From NCBI GenBank assembly GCA_910579615.1, contig CAJTUA010000024.1, forward strand, positions 1-60,151: a stretch of DNA of 60,151 bases, read 5' to 3'. The position numbers were made by a program, and so were the translations under genes. The stretch is from an uncultured Lachnospiraceae bacterium (GTDB lineage: Bacteria; Bacillota; Clostridia; Lachnospirales; Lachnospiraceae). Positions 52,232-60,146 of the stretch are shown in pieces. Every line of letters starts with the position of its first letter. The first letter of the stretch is position 1. Under the pieces are notes generated by a model. It worked only from the letters and a program-made list of their open reading frames with translations. It was not told where the DNA came from and ran no database searches.

Positions 52232-55195
52232 TTATTCCAGCGAAACCCGATGGATTGTTCCGATGAAATTTCCATCCTCCGCGTCTTCTAAGCTCCTTGC
52301 CGAGACATATTCGAGCGTATGCGGGTCAATGGCGCGGATAAACACAAGCTCCGCTTCCGCATCCGTGCTCAGCATAAGCTTTTTCGCGCTCTCAATCGGC
52401 ATCGTATTCGTGACGGCCTCCGGTTTTGTGGTGCAGTAAATCTCCATCGTAAAATCATCCGATTCAAATACCTCATACCAACGGTCGTAGTCCAATCTCC
52501 CAGGAATCTGTGATGGTTGGCTGCCCTCGTCAAGAATCCGGAAGAAACGCCTCTTGCGCGTTCCGATATAATACTTGAACGGAATCTCACCGCCGACCTC
52601 ATCCGCCGCGATGATTTCAATGCGGCCGCCCCTGCGGCACTCAATCAGGCCGAATGCCACACCTGTTTTTCCGGTCGGGCGCTCGAATTCGCCGCGGGTG
52701 TCAACATGCTCCATTGCCTTCGGGTTTATCTGCGCCTTGCGCTCAAAAAACTCCTCCGTACCAATCAGCGGCAGCAGCTCAAACATCGGCGGGGTGCCTT
52801 CCCCTTTGATTTTCTGTGTGAAAGAAGAAATCTTTTCATTGAAAATCTCCTCCACATATTTCGATTTCGAGGAATTGCCCGCTAAGATAATGTAAATCTT
52901 TTCAATCCGGTTCAGCTTCTGGTTCCCGTAAGCAGTCATCAGGGACGTAAAAAAGCTCTCGATTCCCCTTTCAATCCGGTGGTAAATCAGCTTGTTCAGT
53001 TCGTCCTTGTCTGCCGAAAGCGCGAGGCCGACCGCCTCCGTACCGTCGTTGCGGAACAGGTTGACCTTGATGCAGCCGCTCTCATCCACCACTTCCTCCT
53101 CCGTATTTTCCCAGATTGGGCGCAGGCGCTCGGTCAGGTTGCGCATATTCACGCGCCCTTCGCGCGAGTCGGAAATCAACGTCTCACTTCCCGCAAAATC
53201 CGGGCACATCGGAGGTTTGGTAAAGGTAATCCGCTCCTCCCGAAGCTTCGCCTCGTTCTGGCGGAATACATGGAAGGAAAGCTCTGCCAAAATATTTTCC
53301 CCGCCCAGATAACGGTCGCCGCTCGCACCGAAATGCTCGATGGTGTAGTCATATTTCGGGGAGGTGGATTCCCGCCACTCGCCAAAATCAAAATCCGTCG
53401 TGCCGCCGCCAAAATCAAACACGGAATAGTATACCTTGCTGTCCTCCTCCGGGTCAAACCCGTATTCCTGCAGGGCGCAGACCGCATACGCCGCCGGCTC
53501 ACTGATGCCGCCGTTAATCTTAAATTTCTGCATGATTTCCTCGTCCGCAAGAATCGTCCGGGGCAGGGATTTCTGGATTCCTTTCCGGAAGCTCTCAATG
53601 ATTTTCTCCCGCACCGCAATCTCGTAAGTAACCGGGAAGGAGAGGTAGTAGGTCAGGAAAATCCCGTTGCGCATGTTGTTGATGTAGAGCCCAAGGTAGT
53701 AAGCGTAAAGCTCAATCGGGTCCAAATCCTCATCGGAGAGCTCGCGGAACTGCTGGAGCAGGAAATCCTTATTTTCCCGGTCGCGCATACGGATGGAGCG
53801 CTTTACGCCTGTGTCCCCCGCCCACTGCTTTAGGCCGGAGAGGAACGCGCCGTAATCCGAGCTGCGGGATGCCTGCAAATCATCGACTGCCTTGTGCGAA
53901 ATGCACACATCCTCCCAGTGCGTGGCAGGGCGGCCTTCGGTTGCAACATAGGCATCCATAAAGCGGTTCAAATCGGTAAACTCAATGACCGTCGGGTTCT
54001 CATAGTGCTTTGCCTGGATGCGCTTGCTGATGTTCCCTGTTCCCACGCGCATCGGCAGGATGCGGCTGTCCTCGTCCTGGTAAACGACAACGGTGCTCTT
54101 GGTTCCAAAATCAATGGCAACCACGCGGTTTGAGTTAATATCCGCCTTCGGGTTGCGCGCGACAAAGCCCATGGCCGACAAATCCAACACCGGACAGCCC
54201 CTTGCCTCATCCGTATTCCAAAGATCCCAGTGCCCGCGGTTCGGGTCAATGAGAATATTCCTGTCGTAAGGGTCAATGTCGGCGCGCTCGTGCTCTACCT
54301 CAAGCAGCGGCTTTGCAATCGACTCCTCATCCAGCGAATCAATCACGCCTGCGGAATAGCCCTGGCTTGTAATCGTATTGTAATTGATGTTGAATTCGGA
54401 AAGGCTGCCTTTGTTCCTTAAGTCCGTGGATATCTTGCCATAGTTGATATGGAAATCTTCCGTTATCAGACCGGCGGCAAAGGACCTGCCGATGTGGTCA
54501 AGGGCGGTTTCCAAATCGTTAAAATCCCCCCCGTAAGGGGTTACGTTAATCTTAAACTCCCTTAAATTCTGCAGCAGGCACGCCGCATCCGTAGAAGCGA
54601 CACGAACCATCGGCATAACCGAAAAATCCGAGCGTATCCTGCCGGATACAAAGCTTTTTTCTTTGATATCAAAAAGTGTCGTCCCAACTCTTTCCATGGA
54701 GGAGGAGTCCGGATCCAAATAAGCCAGATAATTGTTGAACGAAGGATTCATCTCGTGCACAATATCGATGAAATTCTTGCCCGTATCCCTTTTGCGCCTG
54801 TACTCCGAATCCAGAAGATACACCTTCTCAATACTCTCAAAGGAGATTGCCTCCAAAAGACTTTTCTCAAACAGTTCGGCGGAGAAATTATAAAACCCCA
54901 AGGAATATTCATCCGTCACTTTTTTGTGGACATCAAATTTAAAAGTAAGCAAATCGGGAATGAAAATGGAAGCCCTCGTATTAAACAATACCAGGTTGGA
55001 AGTGGTGCCAATCCTCATAGGTAGCCACTCGTATTTGGCAAAATAATCGTGTATCAAACCGACATGCTGCTCAACTTCCTTCTGATATCCACTCAGCTCC
55101 GACTCAAGTGTGCTGTCAAAAATCTTGGATTTAAACATTGCGTACAAACTGTCCGTACTAAGTGGGAGCTTATCAACAAATTTTGTATGTTCCAT
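52232..55195 (-). CDS. Hsp70-like ATPase with long N-terminal extension, 987 aa
   Basis: The ATPase domain (about 350-800) has the Hsp70/actin signatures: phosphate-1 VAIDFGTKSTVVVYQ (about 355-370), connect-1 ISEPAAYAVCALQEYGF, phosphate-2 VFDFGGGTTDFDF, DRYLGGENI and the adenosine motif IYIILAGNSSKS. Canonical DnaK has LGTT where this has FGTK. Residues 1-310 precede it and hold a unique region (about 50-290) absent from the neighbour paralogue. The C-terminal 190 residues (SGTH-like IPFKYYIGTRKRRFFRILDE) do not look like the DnaK substrate-binding domain. The start and its ribosome binding site (AGTGAGGTAAGAGAT before ATG) are shared with the paralogue. It is the third gene of the operon, 25 bp downstream. 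An ATP-dependent, chaperone-like role is inferred. Confidence 0.75.
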   Translation of the reverse strand: MEHTKFVDKLPLSTDSLYAMFKSKIFDSTLESELSGYQKEVEQHVGLIHDYFAKYEWLPMRIGTTSNLVLFNTRASIFIPDLLTFKFDVHKKVTDEYSLGFYNFSAELFEKSLLEAISFESIEKVYLLDSEYRRKRDTGKNFIDIVHEMNPSFNNYLAYLDPDSSSMERVGTTLFDIKEKSFVSGRIRSDFSVMPMVRVASTDAACLLQNLREFKINVTPYGGDFNDLETALDHIGRSFAAGLITEDFHINYGKISTDLRNKGSLSEFNINYNTITSQGYSAGVIDSLDEESIAKPLLEVEHERADIDPYDRNILIDPNRGHWDLWNTDEARGCPVLDLSAMGFVARNPKADINSNRVVAIDFGTKSTVVVYQDEDSRILPMRVGTGNISKRIQAKHYENPTVIEFTDLNRFMDAYVATEGRPATHWEDVCISHKAVDDLQASRSSDYGAFLSGLKQWAGDTGVKRSIRMRDRENKDFLLQQFRELSDEDLDPIELYAYYLGLYINNMRNGIFLTYYLSFPVTYEIAVREKIIESFRKGIQKSLPRTILADEEIMQKFKINGGISEPAAYAVCALQEYGFDPEEDSKVYYSVFDFGGGTTDFDFGEWRESTSPKYDYTIEHFGASGDRYLGGENILAELSFHVFRQNEAKLREERITFTKPPMCPDFAGSETLISDSREGRVNMRNLTERLRPIWENTEEEVVDESGCIKVNLFRNDGTEAVGLALSADKDELNKLIYHRIERGIESFFTSLMTAYGNQKLNRIEKIYIILAGNSSKSKYVEEIFNEKISSFTQKIKGEGTPPMFELLPLIGTEEFFERKAQINPKAMEHVDTRGEFERPTGKTGVAFGLIECRRGGRIEIIAADEVGGEIPFKYYIGTRKRRFFRILDEGSQPSQIPGRLDYDRWYEVFESDDFTMEIYCTTKPEAVTNTMPIESAKKLMLSTDAEAELVFIRAIDPHTLEYVSARSLEDAEDGNFIGTIHRVSLE

Positions 55196-55220
55196 ATCTC
55201 TTACCTCACTTTGTCAGCGA

Positions 55221-57488
55221 TTACTCTAATGATATTCGATGTATCGTACCGATATAATTCCCGTTTTTTACATCCTCCGCATTTTCCGCGGAAATATATT
55301 CCAGCGTATGCGGATTGGCCGCACGGATAAATACAAGCTTGTTTTCCGCATCGGTGCGGAGCATGAGCTTCCTCGCATTCTCAATCGGCATGCGGTTGGT
55401 GACGGCATCCGGCTCGGTCGTGTAAAAAATCTCAATCGTATAATCGTCGGATTCAAACACTTCGTACCATCTGCCGTAATCCACCCTGCCCGGAATCCTC
55501 GAAGGCTGGCCGCCCTCATCCAGGCTCTTAAAGCAGCGCTTCTTGCATGTACCGAGATAATATTTAAACGGAATCTCGCCCCCGGCCTCATCGTTCTCGA
55601 TAATCTCAACCCTGCCGCCCTTACGGCATTCAATCAGCCCAAACGCGACACCCGTCTTTCCGGAAGGGCGTTCAAATTCGCCGCGGTCATCCGGGCGCTC
55701 GGCCGCCTCCGGGTTGATTTCCCGCCGCTTCTTATAGAATGCTTCCGTGCCGATTGGCGGCAGCAGTTCAAACATCGGGGTTGTGCTGCTGCGCTTAAGC
55801 TCCTTTGTGTAGAAAAGAATCTTTTTGGAAAAAATCTCCTCGACATACTGCGATTTTGAGGAATTTCCGGCCAGAATGATATAAATCTTATCAATCCCAC
55901 CCATCAGGTGCTGTTTTCCGAAAGCAGTAATCAGCGACGTGAAAAAGCTCTCAATGCCTTTTTCGATGCGCCAGTAAATCAAATCGTTCAATTCATCCAG
56001 GTTCGCGGCGAGCGCCATCCCCACAACCTCCGAACCGTCGTTGCGAAAGAGGTTCACCTTGATGGAGCCGCTCTCGTCCACCGTCTCCTCCCCTGTATTT
56101 TCCCATATCGGACGAAGTTTATCCGTGAGATTATGCATATTTATATTTGCCTCCCGCGAATCGGAAATCAGCGTCTCGCTTCCGGCAAAATCCGGGCACA
56201 TCGGCGGACGGTGGAATGTTATATTTTCCTCCCTTAGTTTGTCTTCGTTCGTCCGGAATACATAAAAAGCCAGCTCCGCCAGAATATTTTCCCCGCCGAG
56301 GTACCGGTCCCCGCTTGCCCCGAAATGTTCGACCGTATAATCGTATTTCGGGGAGCCCGACTCCCTCCATACGCCGAAATCAAAATCGGTGGTGCCGCCG
56401 CCGAAATCGAACACCGAATAAAAGACCTCATCATCCTCCTCCGGCTCAAAACCGTATTCCTGCAGGGCACACACCGCATATGCGGCTGGCTCGCTGATGC
56501 TGCCGTTGATTTTAAAGTTCTTCATGACAGCATCATCCTTTAACAAGGTCTCCGGAAGTGCCTTCTTTAAGCCCTTTTCAAAGCTCTTCGCAATTTTCTC
56601 CCGCACCGAAATCTCATAGGTGACAGGGAAGGACAGGTAATAGTTAAAGAAAATCCCGTTGCGCATATTGTTTATGTACAGCCCAAGGTAGTAAGCATAA
56701 AGCTCAATCGGGTTCAAATCTGTATCGGAAATCTCATGGAACGGCTTGAGCAGATAATCGCTGTTTTCCCGGTCGCGGATGCGCAGCGATTTTTTGACAC
56801 CCGCGTCCCCCGCCCACTGCTTTAGCTCCGTAAAGAATGCGCTGTATTCCGTGCTGCGCGAGTTCTGCAGGTCATCCACTGCCCGGTGGGAAATGTACAC
56901 ATCCTCCCAGTGCGTCGCCGGACGCCCGATTGCGGCGGAATATACCTTAAGAAACGCGTCCAGGTTATTGAATTCAATAATCGTCGGGTTTTCGTAGTGC
57001 TCTGCCTGAATGCTTTTGCTGACATTCCCGGTTCCTACACGCACGGGAAGGATACGGCTGTCCTCATTCTGGTAGACCACGACGGTACTTTTCGTGCCAA
57101 AATCAATGGCGACGATGCGGTTCCGGTTAATATCCGCGCGCGGGTTGCGTGCCACATACCGCTGGTCGGAAAGATCTAATACCGGGCAATCCTCCACATT
57201 GCCTTCCGTCCAAAGGTCCCAGTGCCCCCGGTTCGGGTCAGTGAGAATCTTCTCGTCGTAAGGGTCAATGTCGGCGCGCTCATGGTCAACCTCCAATAAA
57301 ATTTTTGAAAATTCTTCCGCCCCTGTTTCGTTAAACACGATAACCGGGCGGGTCTGCCCATCGGTTTCGGCAATCTGAAATTCTTCCGGCTGCTTTTCCT
57401 GTATGGTTTTGGAAATTTTGGTCCGAACCATTTCACGCAAGCTGTCGGTGCCAATCGGCAGCTTATCAACAAGCTTTGTGTATTCCAT
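55221..57488 (-). CDS. Hsp70-like ATPase, short N-terminal form, 755 aa
   Basis: Paralogue of the 987-aa protein along about 680 residues, including phosphate-1 (about 122-136, VAIDFGTKSTVVVYQ), phosphate-2 VFDFGGGTTDFDF (about 357), the adenosine motif IYIILAGNSSKS (about 532) and a similar C-terminal part. Its N-terminus shares the first 20 residues (MEYTKLVDKLPIGTDSL) and resumes similarity at LEVDHERADIDPYD. Between them are only about 48 residues in place of about 235. It starts 10 bp after the GrpE-like gene with the same AGTGAGGTAAGAGAT leader as its partner. The tandem arrangement shows duplication followed by divergence of the N-terminal part. Function is unknown. Confidence 0.75.
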   Translation of the reverse strand: MEYTKLVDKLPIGTDSLREMVRTKISKTIQEKQPEEFQIAETDGQTRPVIVFNETGAEEFSKILLEVDHERADIDPYDEKILTDPNRGHWDLWTEGNVEDCPVLDLSDQRYVARNPRADINRNRIVAIDFGTKSTVVVYQNEDSRILPVRVGTGNVSKSIQAEHYENPTIIEFNNLDAFLKVYSAAIGRPATHWEDVYISHRAVDDLQNSRSTEYSAFFTELKQWAGDAGVKKSLRIRDRENSDYLLKPFHEISDTDLNPIELYAYYLGLYINNMRNGIFFNYYLSFPVTYEISVREKIAKSFEKGLKKALPETLLKDDAVMKNFKINGSISEPAAYAVCALQEYGFEPEEDDEVFYSVFDFGGGTTDFDFGVWRESGSPKYDYTVEHFGASGDRYLGGENILAELAFYVFRTNEDKLREENITFHRPPMCPDFAGSETLISDSREANINMHNLTDKLRPIWENTGEETVDESGSIKVNLFRNDGSEVVGMALAANLDELNDLIYWRIEKGIESFFTSLITAFGKQHLMGGIDKIYIILAGNSSKSQYVEEIFSKKILFYTKELKRSSTTPMFELLPPIGTEAFYKKRREINPEAAERPDDRGEFERPSGKTGVAFGLIECRKGGRVEIIENDEAGGEIPFKYYLGTCKKRCFKSLDEGGQPSRIPGRVDYGRWYEVFESDDYTIEIFYTTEPDAVTNRMPIENARKLMLRTDAENKLVFIRAANPHTLEYISAENAEDVKNGNYIGTIHRISLE

Positions 57489-57498
57489 ATCTCTTACC

Positions 57499-58239
57499 TC
57501 ACTTTACCAGTGCTTTGTTCACCGTTTTGCCGTTTATGCGGTATCCCCGGAGCAATACGCCCGAAACAACCGATATTCTTTTCCCACGCATCATGCACAC
57601 ATGGATGTCCTCATCAAACCGGTCCCCTGCCTGCGGTTCAATCAGCGTATAGATTGGCTGTTCAAAGTTCAGGTTGTACAGTGAGACGAAGTACCCAAAT
57701 AACTGGTCAATTTTCAGGCAATCCTCCGACCCGTAGGTCGCCAGCGTCCTACCATAATCCCAGAGGTTCGCCAGACTGTCCTTCTGCGCCCCGCAGGAGA
57801 TGAAACCGTCAGGTGAGGTGGTGCGGAAAACATTTTTTGTCGCCGCCTTCGATTTTTCATCCAGGGAACGATAAATCTCCATGGCAGAACGGATTGGCTC
57901 AAATACCGCGAGCCGTTCCACGGCGGCATTCTTTTCGTCCTCTGCCTGCGAGGCGGCCTCGCGCAGCCTGCCGCATTCCCTCTCAAGCGCCGCCGCCTGC
58001 TCCTGCGCCGCCCTGAGCTCTTTGCGTAGCACGGCATTTTCCGCTTCTGCTAATTTTACAATTTTTTCCAGTTCAATATCAGGGGGGGCTTTCTGCACGG
58101 AAATCCTATCCTGGGATTCCCCTGCGCCGCGGGCTGACTGCCCAGAATTTTCCTTTCCGACAAGAGAGAGAAAATACTCTTTGATTTCTTCGTCCGTTAA
58201 AATAAACTGACGTACACTCTCCAAATCCATCTTCGTCAT
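57499..58239 (-). CDS. GrpE-like coiled-coil protein, 246 aa
   Basis: An acidic start (MTKMDLESVRQFILTDEE) precedes a disordered stretch and a long heptad-type coiled coil (about 65-125, rich in Glu/Ala/Leu: ENAVLRKELRAAQEQAAALE). A compact C-terminal region (about 140-246) follows. The last 45 residues (RFDEDIHVCMMRGKRI and VVSGVLLRGYRINGKTVNKALVK) align by eye with the C-terminal beta domain of GrpE (usual 'FDPNLHEAVM...GTVVEVLQKGYKL..RVLRPA.V'). GrpE is the DnaK nucleotide-exchange factor, so pairing with two Hsp70-like ATPases makes sense. It is the first gene of the operon and has a strong promoter. The assignment is by similarity of a short region plus context. Confidence 0.65.
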   Translation of the reverse strand: MTKMDLESVRQFILTDEEIKEYFLSLVGKENSGQSARGAGESQDRISVQKAPPDIELEKIVKLAEAENAVLRKELRAAQEQAAALERECGRLREAASQAEDEKNAAVERLAVFEPIRSAMEIYRSLDEKSKAATKNVFRTTSPDGFISCGAQKDSLANLWDYGRTLATYGSEDCLKIDQLFGYFVSLYNLNFEQPIYTLIEPQAGDRFDEDIHVCMMRGKRISVVSGVLLRGYRINGKTVNKALVK

Positions 58240-58282
58240 TGCTCACCAGGCTCCGATCCTTATTTTTTAAAACACAACAATA

Positions 58283-58311
58283 ATAGTACAATAAACAACC
58301 CGAAATGTCAA
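58283..58311 (-). promoter_or_regulatory. Promoter of the GrpE-like/Hsp70-like operon
   Basis: On the minus strand a perfect TTGACA (58311-58306), a 17-bp spacer and TACTAT (58288-58283). The leader is about 40 nt. No CIRCE-type inverted repeat was seen, so HrcA control as for grpE-dnaK is not indicated. Confidence 0.85.
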
Positions 58312-58418
58312 TGTCTTTGATGGGAACAGAAAAAAGAAACGGTGACCTGGAATTGTTATTCCGAAATCATCGTTATACTTTTACGCCTCCGTTAAACCAA
58401 CCTTATTTCCATTAAGCC

Positions 58419-58809
58419 TTAAAACCACGGGCAAGAACCTTTTTCAAAAATGTACCGCACCGCTTCCTCGCCTGTCCTTTCACACTGTACCTGCCCTGCC
58501 GCGTCCACTTTCAGTACGACTTTATTCTGCCTGCCCTCCTCATAGGCAAACGTTTCAAAATCGTCCTCATACAGCACAAAGCCGTCCCCGCCGCTGCCAT
58601 ACACCCTCGGATATATGGTAAAGACCGTATCCTTTGTCACCGCCTCAACCGGTTCTGCCAACGGCAGGATACAGTCCGCCTTTACAAAAACCGGAATTTT
58701 ATCATAATCCGCGTCTATCTGGTAATGCGCCCCGCCCTCATAGGCTTTCCCTGTCAGGTCAAAAAAGTCCAGTCATTTCCTTTCTGGCGGATACACACTT
58801 CGGCTTGTT
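58419..58809 (-). pseudogene. C-terminal remnant of a GH31 glycosidase
   Basis: Read on the minus strand: RSVYPPERK, a TGA (58773-58775), LDFFDLTGKAYEGG, then HYQIDADYDKIPVFVKADCI, LPLAEPVEAVTKDTVFTIYP, a FVLYEDDFETFAYEEG stretch and a C-terminal FEKGSCPWF. This is the end of a GH31 alpha-glucosidase/xylosidase (beta domain and DUF5110). The TGA sits where GH31 enzymes have a conserved Trp (TGG to TGA). An internal ATG would give an 80-aa peptide, but with no enzyme domain it is not functional. Confidence 0.75.
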
Positions 58810-58824
58810 CCATCCTCCAAGGTC

Positions 58825-58881
58825 ATCGGCCTTTGCCTCAATCGCCGCTCTTAAAATGGGACGGTCATCTACATCCCTGAC
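58825..58881 (-). pseudogene. PIN-domain toxin remnant
   Basis: VRDVDDRPILRAAIEAKAD, on the minus strand, matches the C-terminal part of PIN toxins (DxxDxPILxxAIxxxAD) in the frame next to the antitoxin stop. The rest of the toxin is missing and the DNA runs into the GH31 remnant, so it is a deletion scar. Confidence 0.5.
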
Positions 58882-59137
58882 CTGTGATTCCTTTTACAAG
58901 CGCCATAACATCATCATCAGATGTGAGACCGACCCGCTCTGCTTCGCCTGCCATTTCCCCCTGGAGCATCTGCATGGCATAGACAGCCGAATTAACGATA
59001 CGGACAGTACCGCCCTCCACAATAAAAGAAATACGGTCTCCGCTTGCCACGCTAAGCACTTCACGGACATCTTTTGGGATTGTGACCTGCCCTTTGGCCA
59101 TGACCTTTGCGTTGTCAACAAAAGCGTTTGCTAACAT
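58865..59137 (-). CDS. AbrB/VapB-type antitoxin-like protein, 90 aa
   Basis: AbrB/SpoVT DNA-binding domain at about 8-55: NAKVMAKGQVTIPKDVREVL and GDRISFIVEGGTVRIVNS. The C-terminal part (YAMQMLQGEMAGEAERVG) is the partner-toxin-binding type of tail. The C-terminus ends early (GITGQGCR), at the junction with the PIN remnant. The ATG at 59137 has GGAGG 8 bases upstream; the open frame reaching further upstream is not supported. It has its own promoter and a palindrome between promoter and gene, consistent with autoregulation. A complete toxin partner is absent, so it is probably an orphan. Confidence 0.85.
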   Translation of the reverse strand: MLANAFVDNAKVMAKGQVTIPKDVREVLSVASGDRISFIVEGGTVRIVNSAVYAMQMLQGEMAGEAERVGLTSDDDVMALVKGITGQGCR

Positions 59138-59161
59138 ATCTTTCACCTCCTGAAATATGGA

Positions 59162-59181
59162 AAGTAGGGATTTCCCTACTT
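59162..59181. promoter_or_regulatory. Palindrome, probable antitoxin operator
   Basis: AAGTAGGGA and TCCCTACTT arms of 9 bp with a TT centre. It lies 2 bp downstream of the -10 of the AbrB-like gene, a position where binding would block transcription. AbrB/VapB antitoxins commonly autoregulate. Confidence 0.65.
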
Positions 59182-59183
59182 GT

Positions 59184-59212
59184 ATTATATGCGACTGCCA
59201 AAGAAAAATCAA
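59184..59212 (-). promoter_or_regulatory. Promoter of the AbrB-like gene
   Basis: On the minus strand TTGATT (59212-59207), a 17-bp spacer and a perfect TATAAT (59189-59184). Confidence 0.75.
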
Positions 59213-59318
59213 ATGAAATTCATGGAATGGGTTTATCGGACACTGGAAATGTGAATTTTTTGTGAAATTGACTAAAAAGTCCTTGACGATTTGTCTCTGG
59301 GGAATTATGTATATTTTT

Positions 59319-59975
59319 TTAAATTGGTGTAGTTTTCTTTTTCCCATTTCTCATGAGATGTTCTCCTCCATCCGCTCGTGTTTTATGCAGACGGAGCCCT
59401 TGTGTCATCTGCTCCGGGTCATTCTCTACATTTCTGACCAGACCAGCCATTCCACTTTCAAAAGATGGTTTCAGCTTTAGTATCAATTCGGTATATCTCT
59501 TGGTGATATAGTCAATATTGCTTAGCTGAGTACCTTCCAAGGAGATAAAAATATAATTCAGCTGTGTGCTCAAAAGGGTAATCAAGTTGCGTCCAGCAGG
59601 GATAAACACTGTTTCATAAGGATTGGACAGCTTTTTTGCCAAACAATCCTCCTCAACCTGCTTTTGGTCAGCATCGATATCCATAAAAGAACGGGAGTCC
59701 AATTCCGCCAAATAATCCTGAAAGAATCCACTCAATTCAAATTCAATATAATTTTTTTCCGAAGCATTTACATCCGGTTTCAAAAATACCCGGATTGACA
59801 TTTTGGGAGCATAAGTATATTTCATTTCCATATCGTCCGGCATAATCCATGAAGTTCCGAATAACTGTAAAAACTTGCCTCGCATACGTTGTTTTAACGT
59901 ATATGCCCACAAAGCCGTCTCACGGCCAGAAGAAACCTTTGGTCCAATATGCCGAAGCTCTAGCTTATGCCCCAT
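59319..59975 (-). pseudogene. Remnant of an AAA-type ATPase lacking Walker A
   Basis: A 218-codon frame with KLELRHIGP near the start, FLQLFGTSWIMPDDMEM, and YETVFIPAGRNLITLLSTQLNYIF (the PAGR-type motif seen in some Clostridial AAA/SMC-like ATPases). No P-loop GxxGxGK is present in the place between HIGP and the FGTSW block, so the ATP-binding segment seems deleted. The C-terminal 40 residues lose similarity (HKTRADGGEHLMRNGKKKT). AAAGGGGG lies 5 bases before the ATG at 59975, so it may still be translated. Such ATPases are often defence-related, but this is inference and the family assignment is tentative. Confidence 0.45.
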
Positions 59976-60084
59976 AATATCCCCCTTTCATCCTGTATGC
60001 ATCTTAGGCGTTTGCGAAACACCAGAACCCTCATAAATACCGGATTCTCTTTGTTACAAAATAAAACAACTCCTCACTGGTCTG

Positions 60085-60093
60085 TGGTATAAT
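60085..60093 (+). promoter_or_regulatory. Extended -10 promoter near the right edge
   Basis: TGGTATAAT (TG one base before TATAAT at 60088-60093), 54 bp before a plus-strand ATG. No clear -35 hexamer. Confidence 0.5.
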
Positions 60094-60146
60094 TGGAATG
60101 TCCAGTAACAATTATCCATATCCACCAGTAAAGGAGTCGTATCTAT

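Noticed and set aside
58240..58418. Possible CIRCE/HrcA site upstream of the GrpE-like gene
   Set aside because: No 9-bp inverted repeat with a 9-bp spacer is present; only a sigma-A promoter was found.
59967..59991. Definite frameshift at the start of the AAA ATPase remnant
   Set aside because: The present ATG at 59975 has a good ribosome binding site, so the extra upstream MKGGYYGA frame may be chance; noted only as a possibility.
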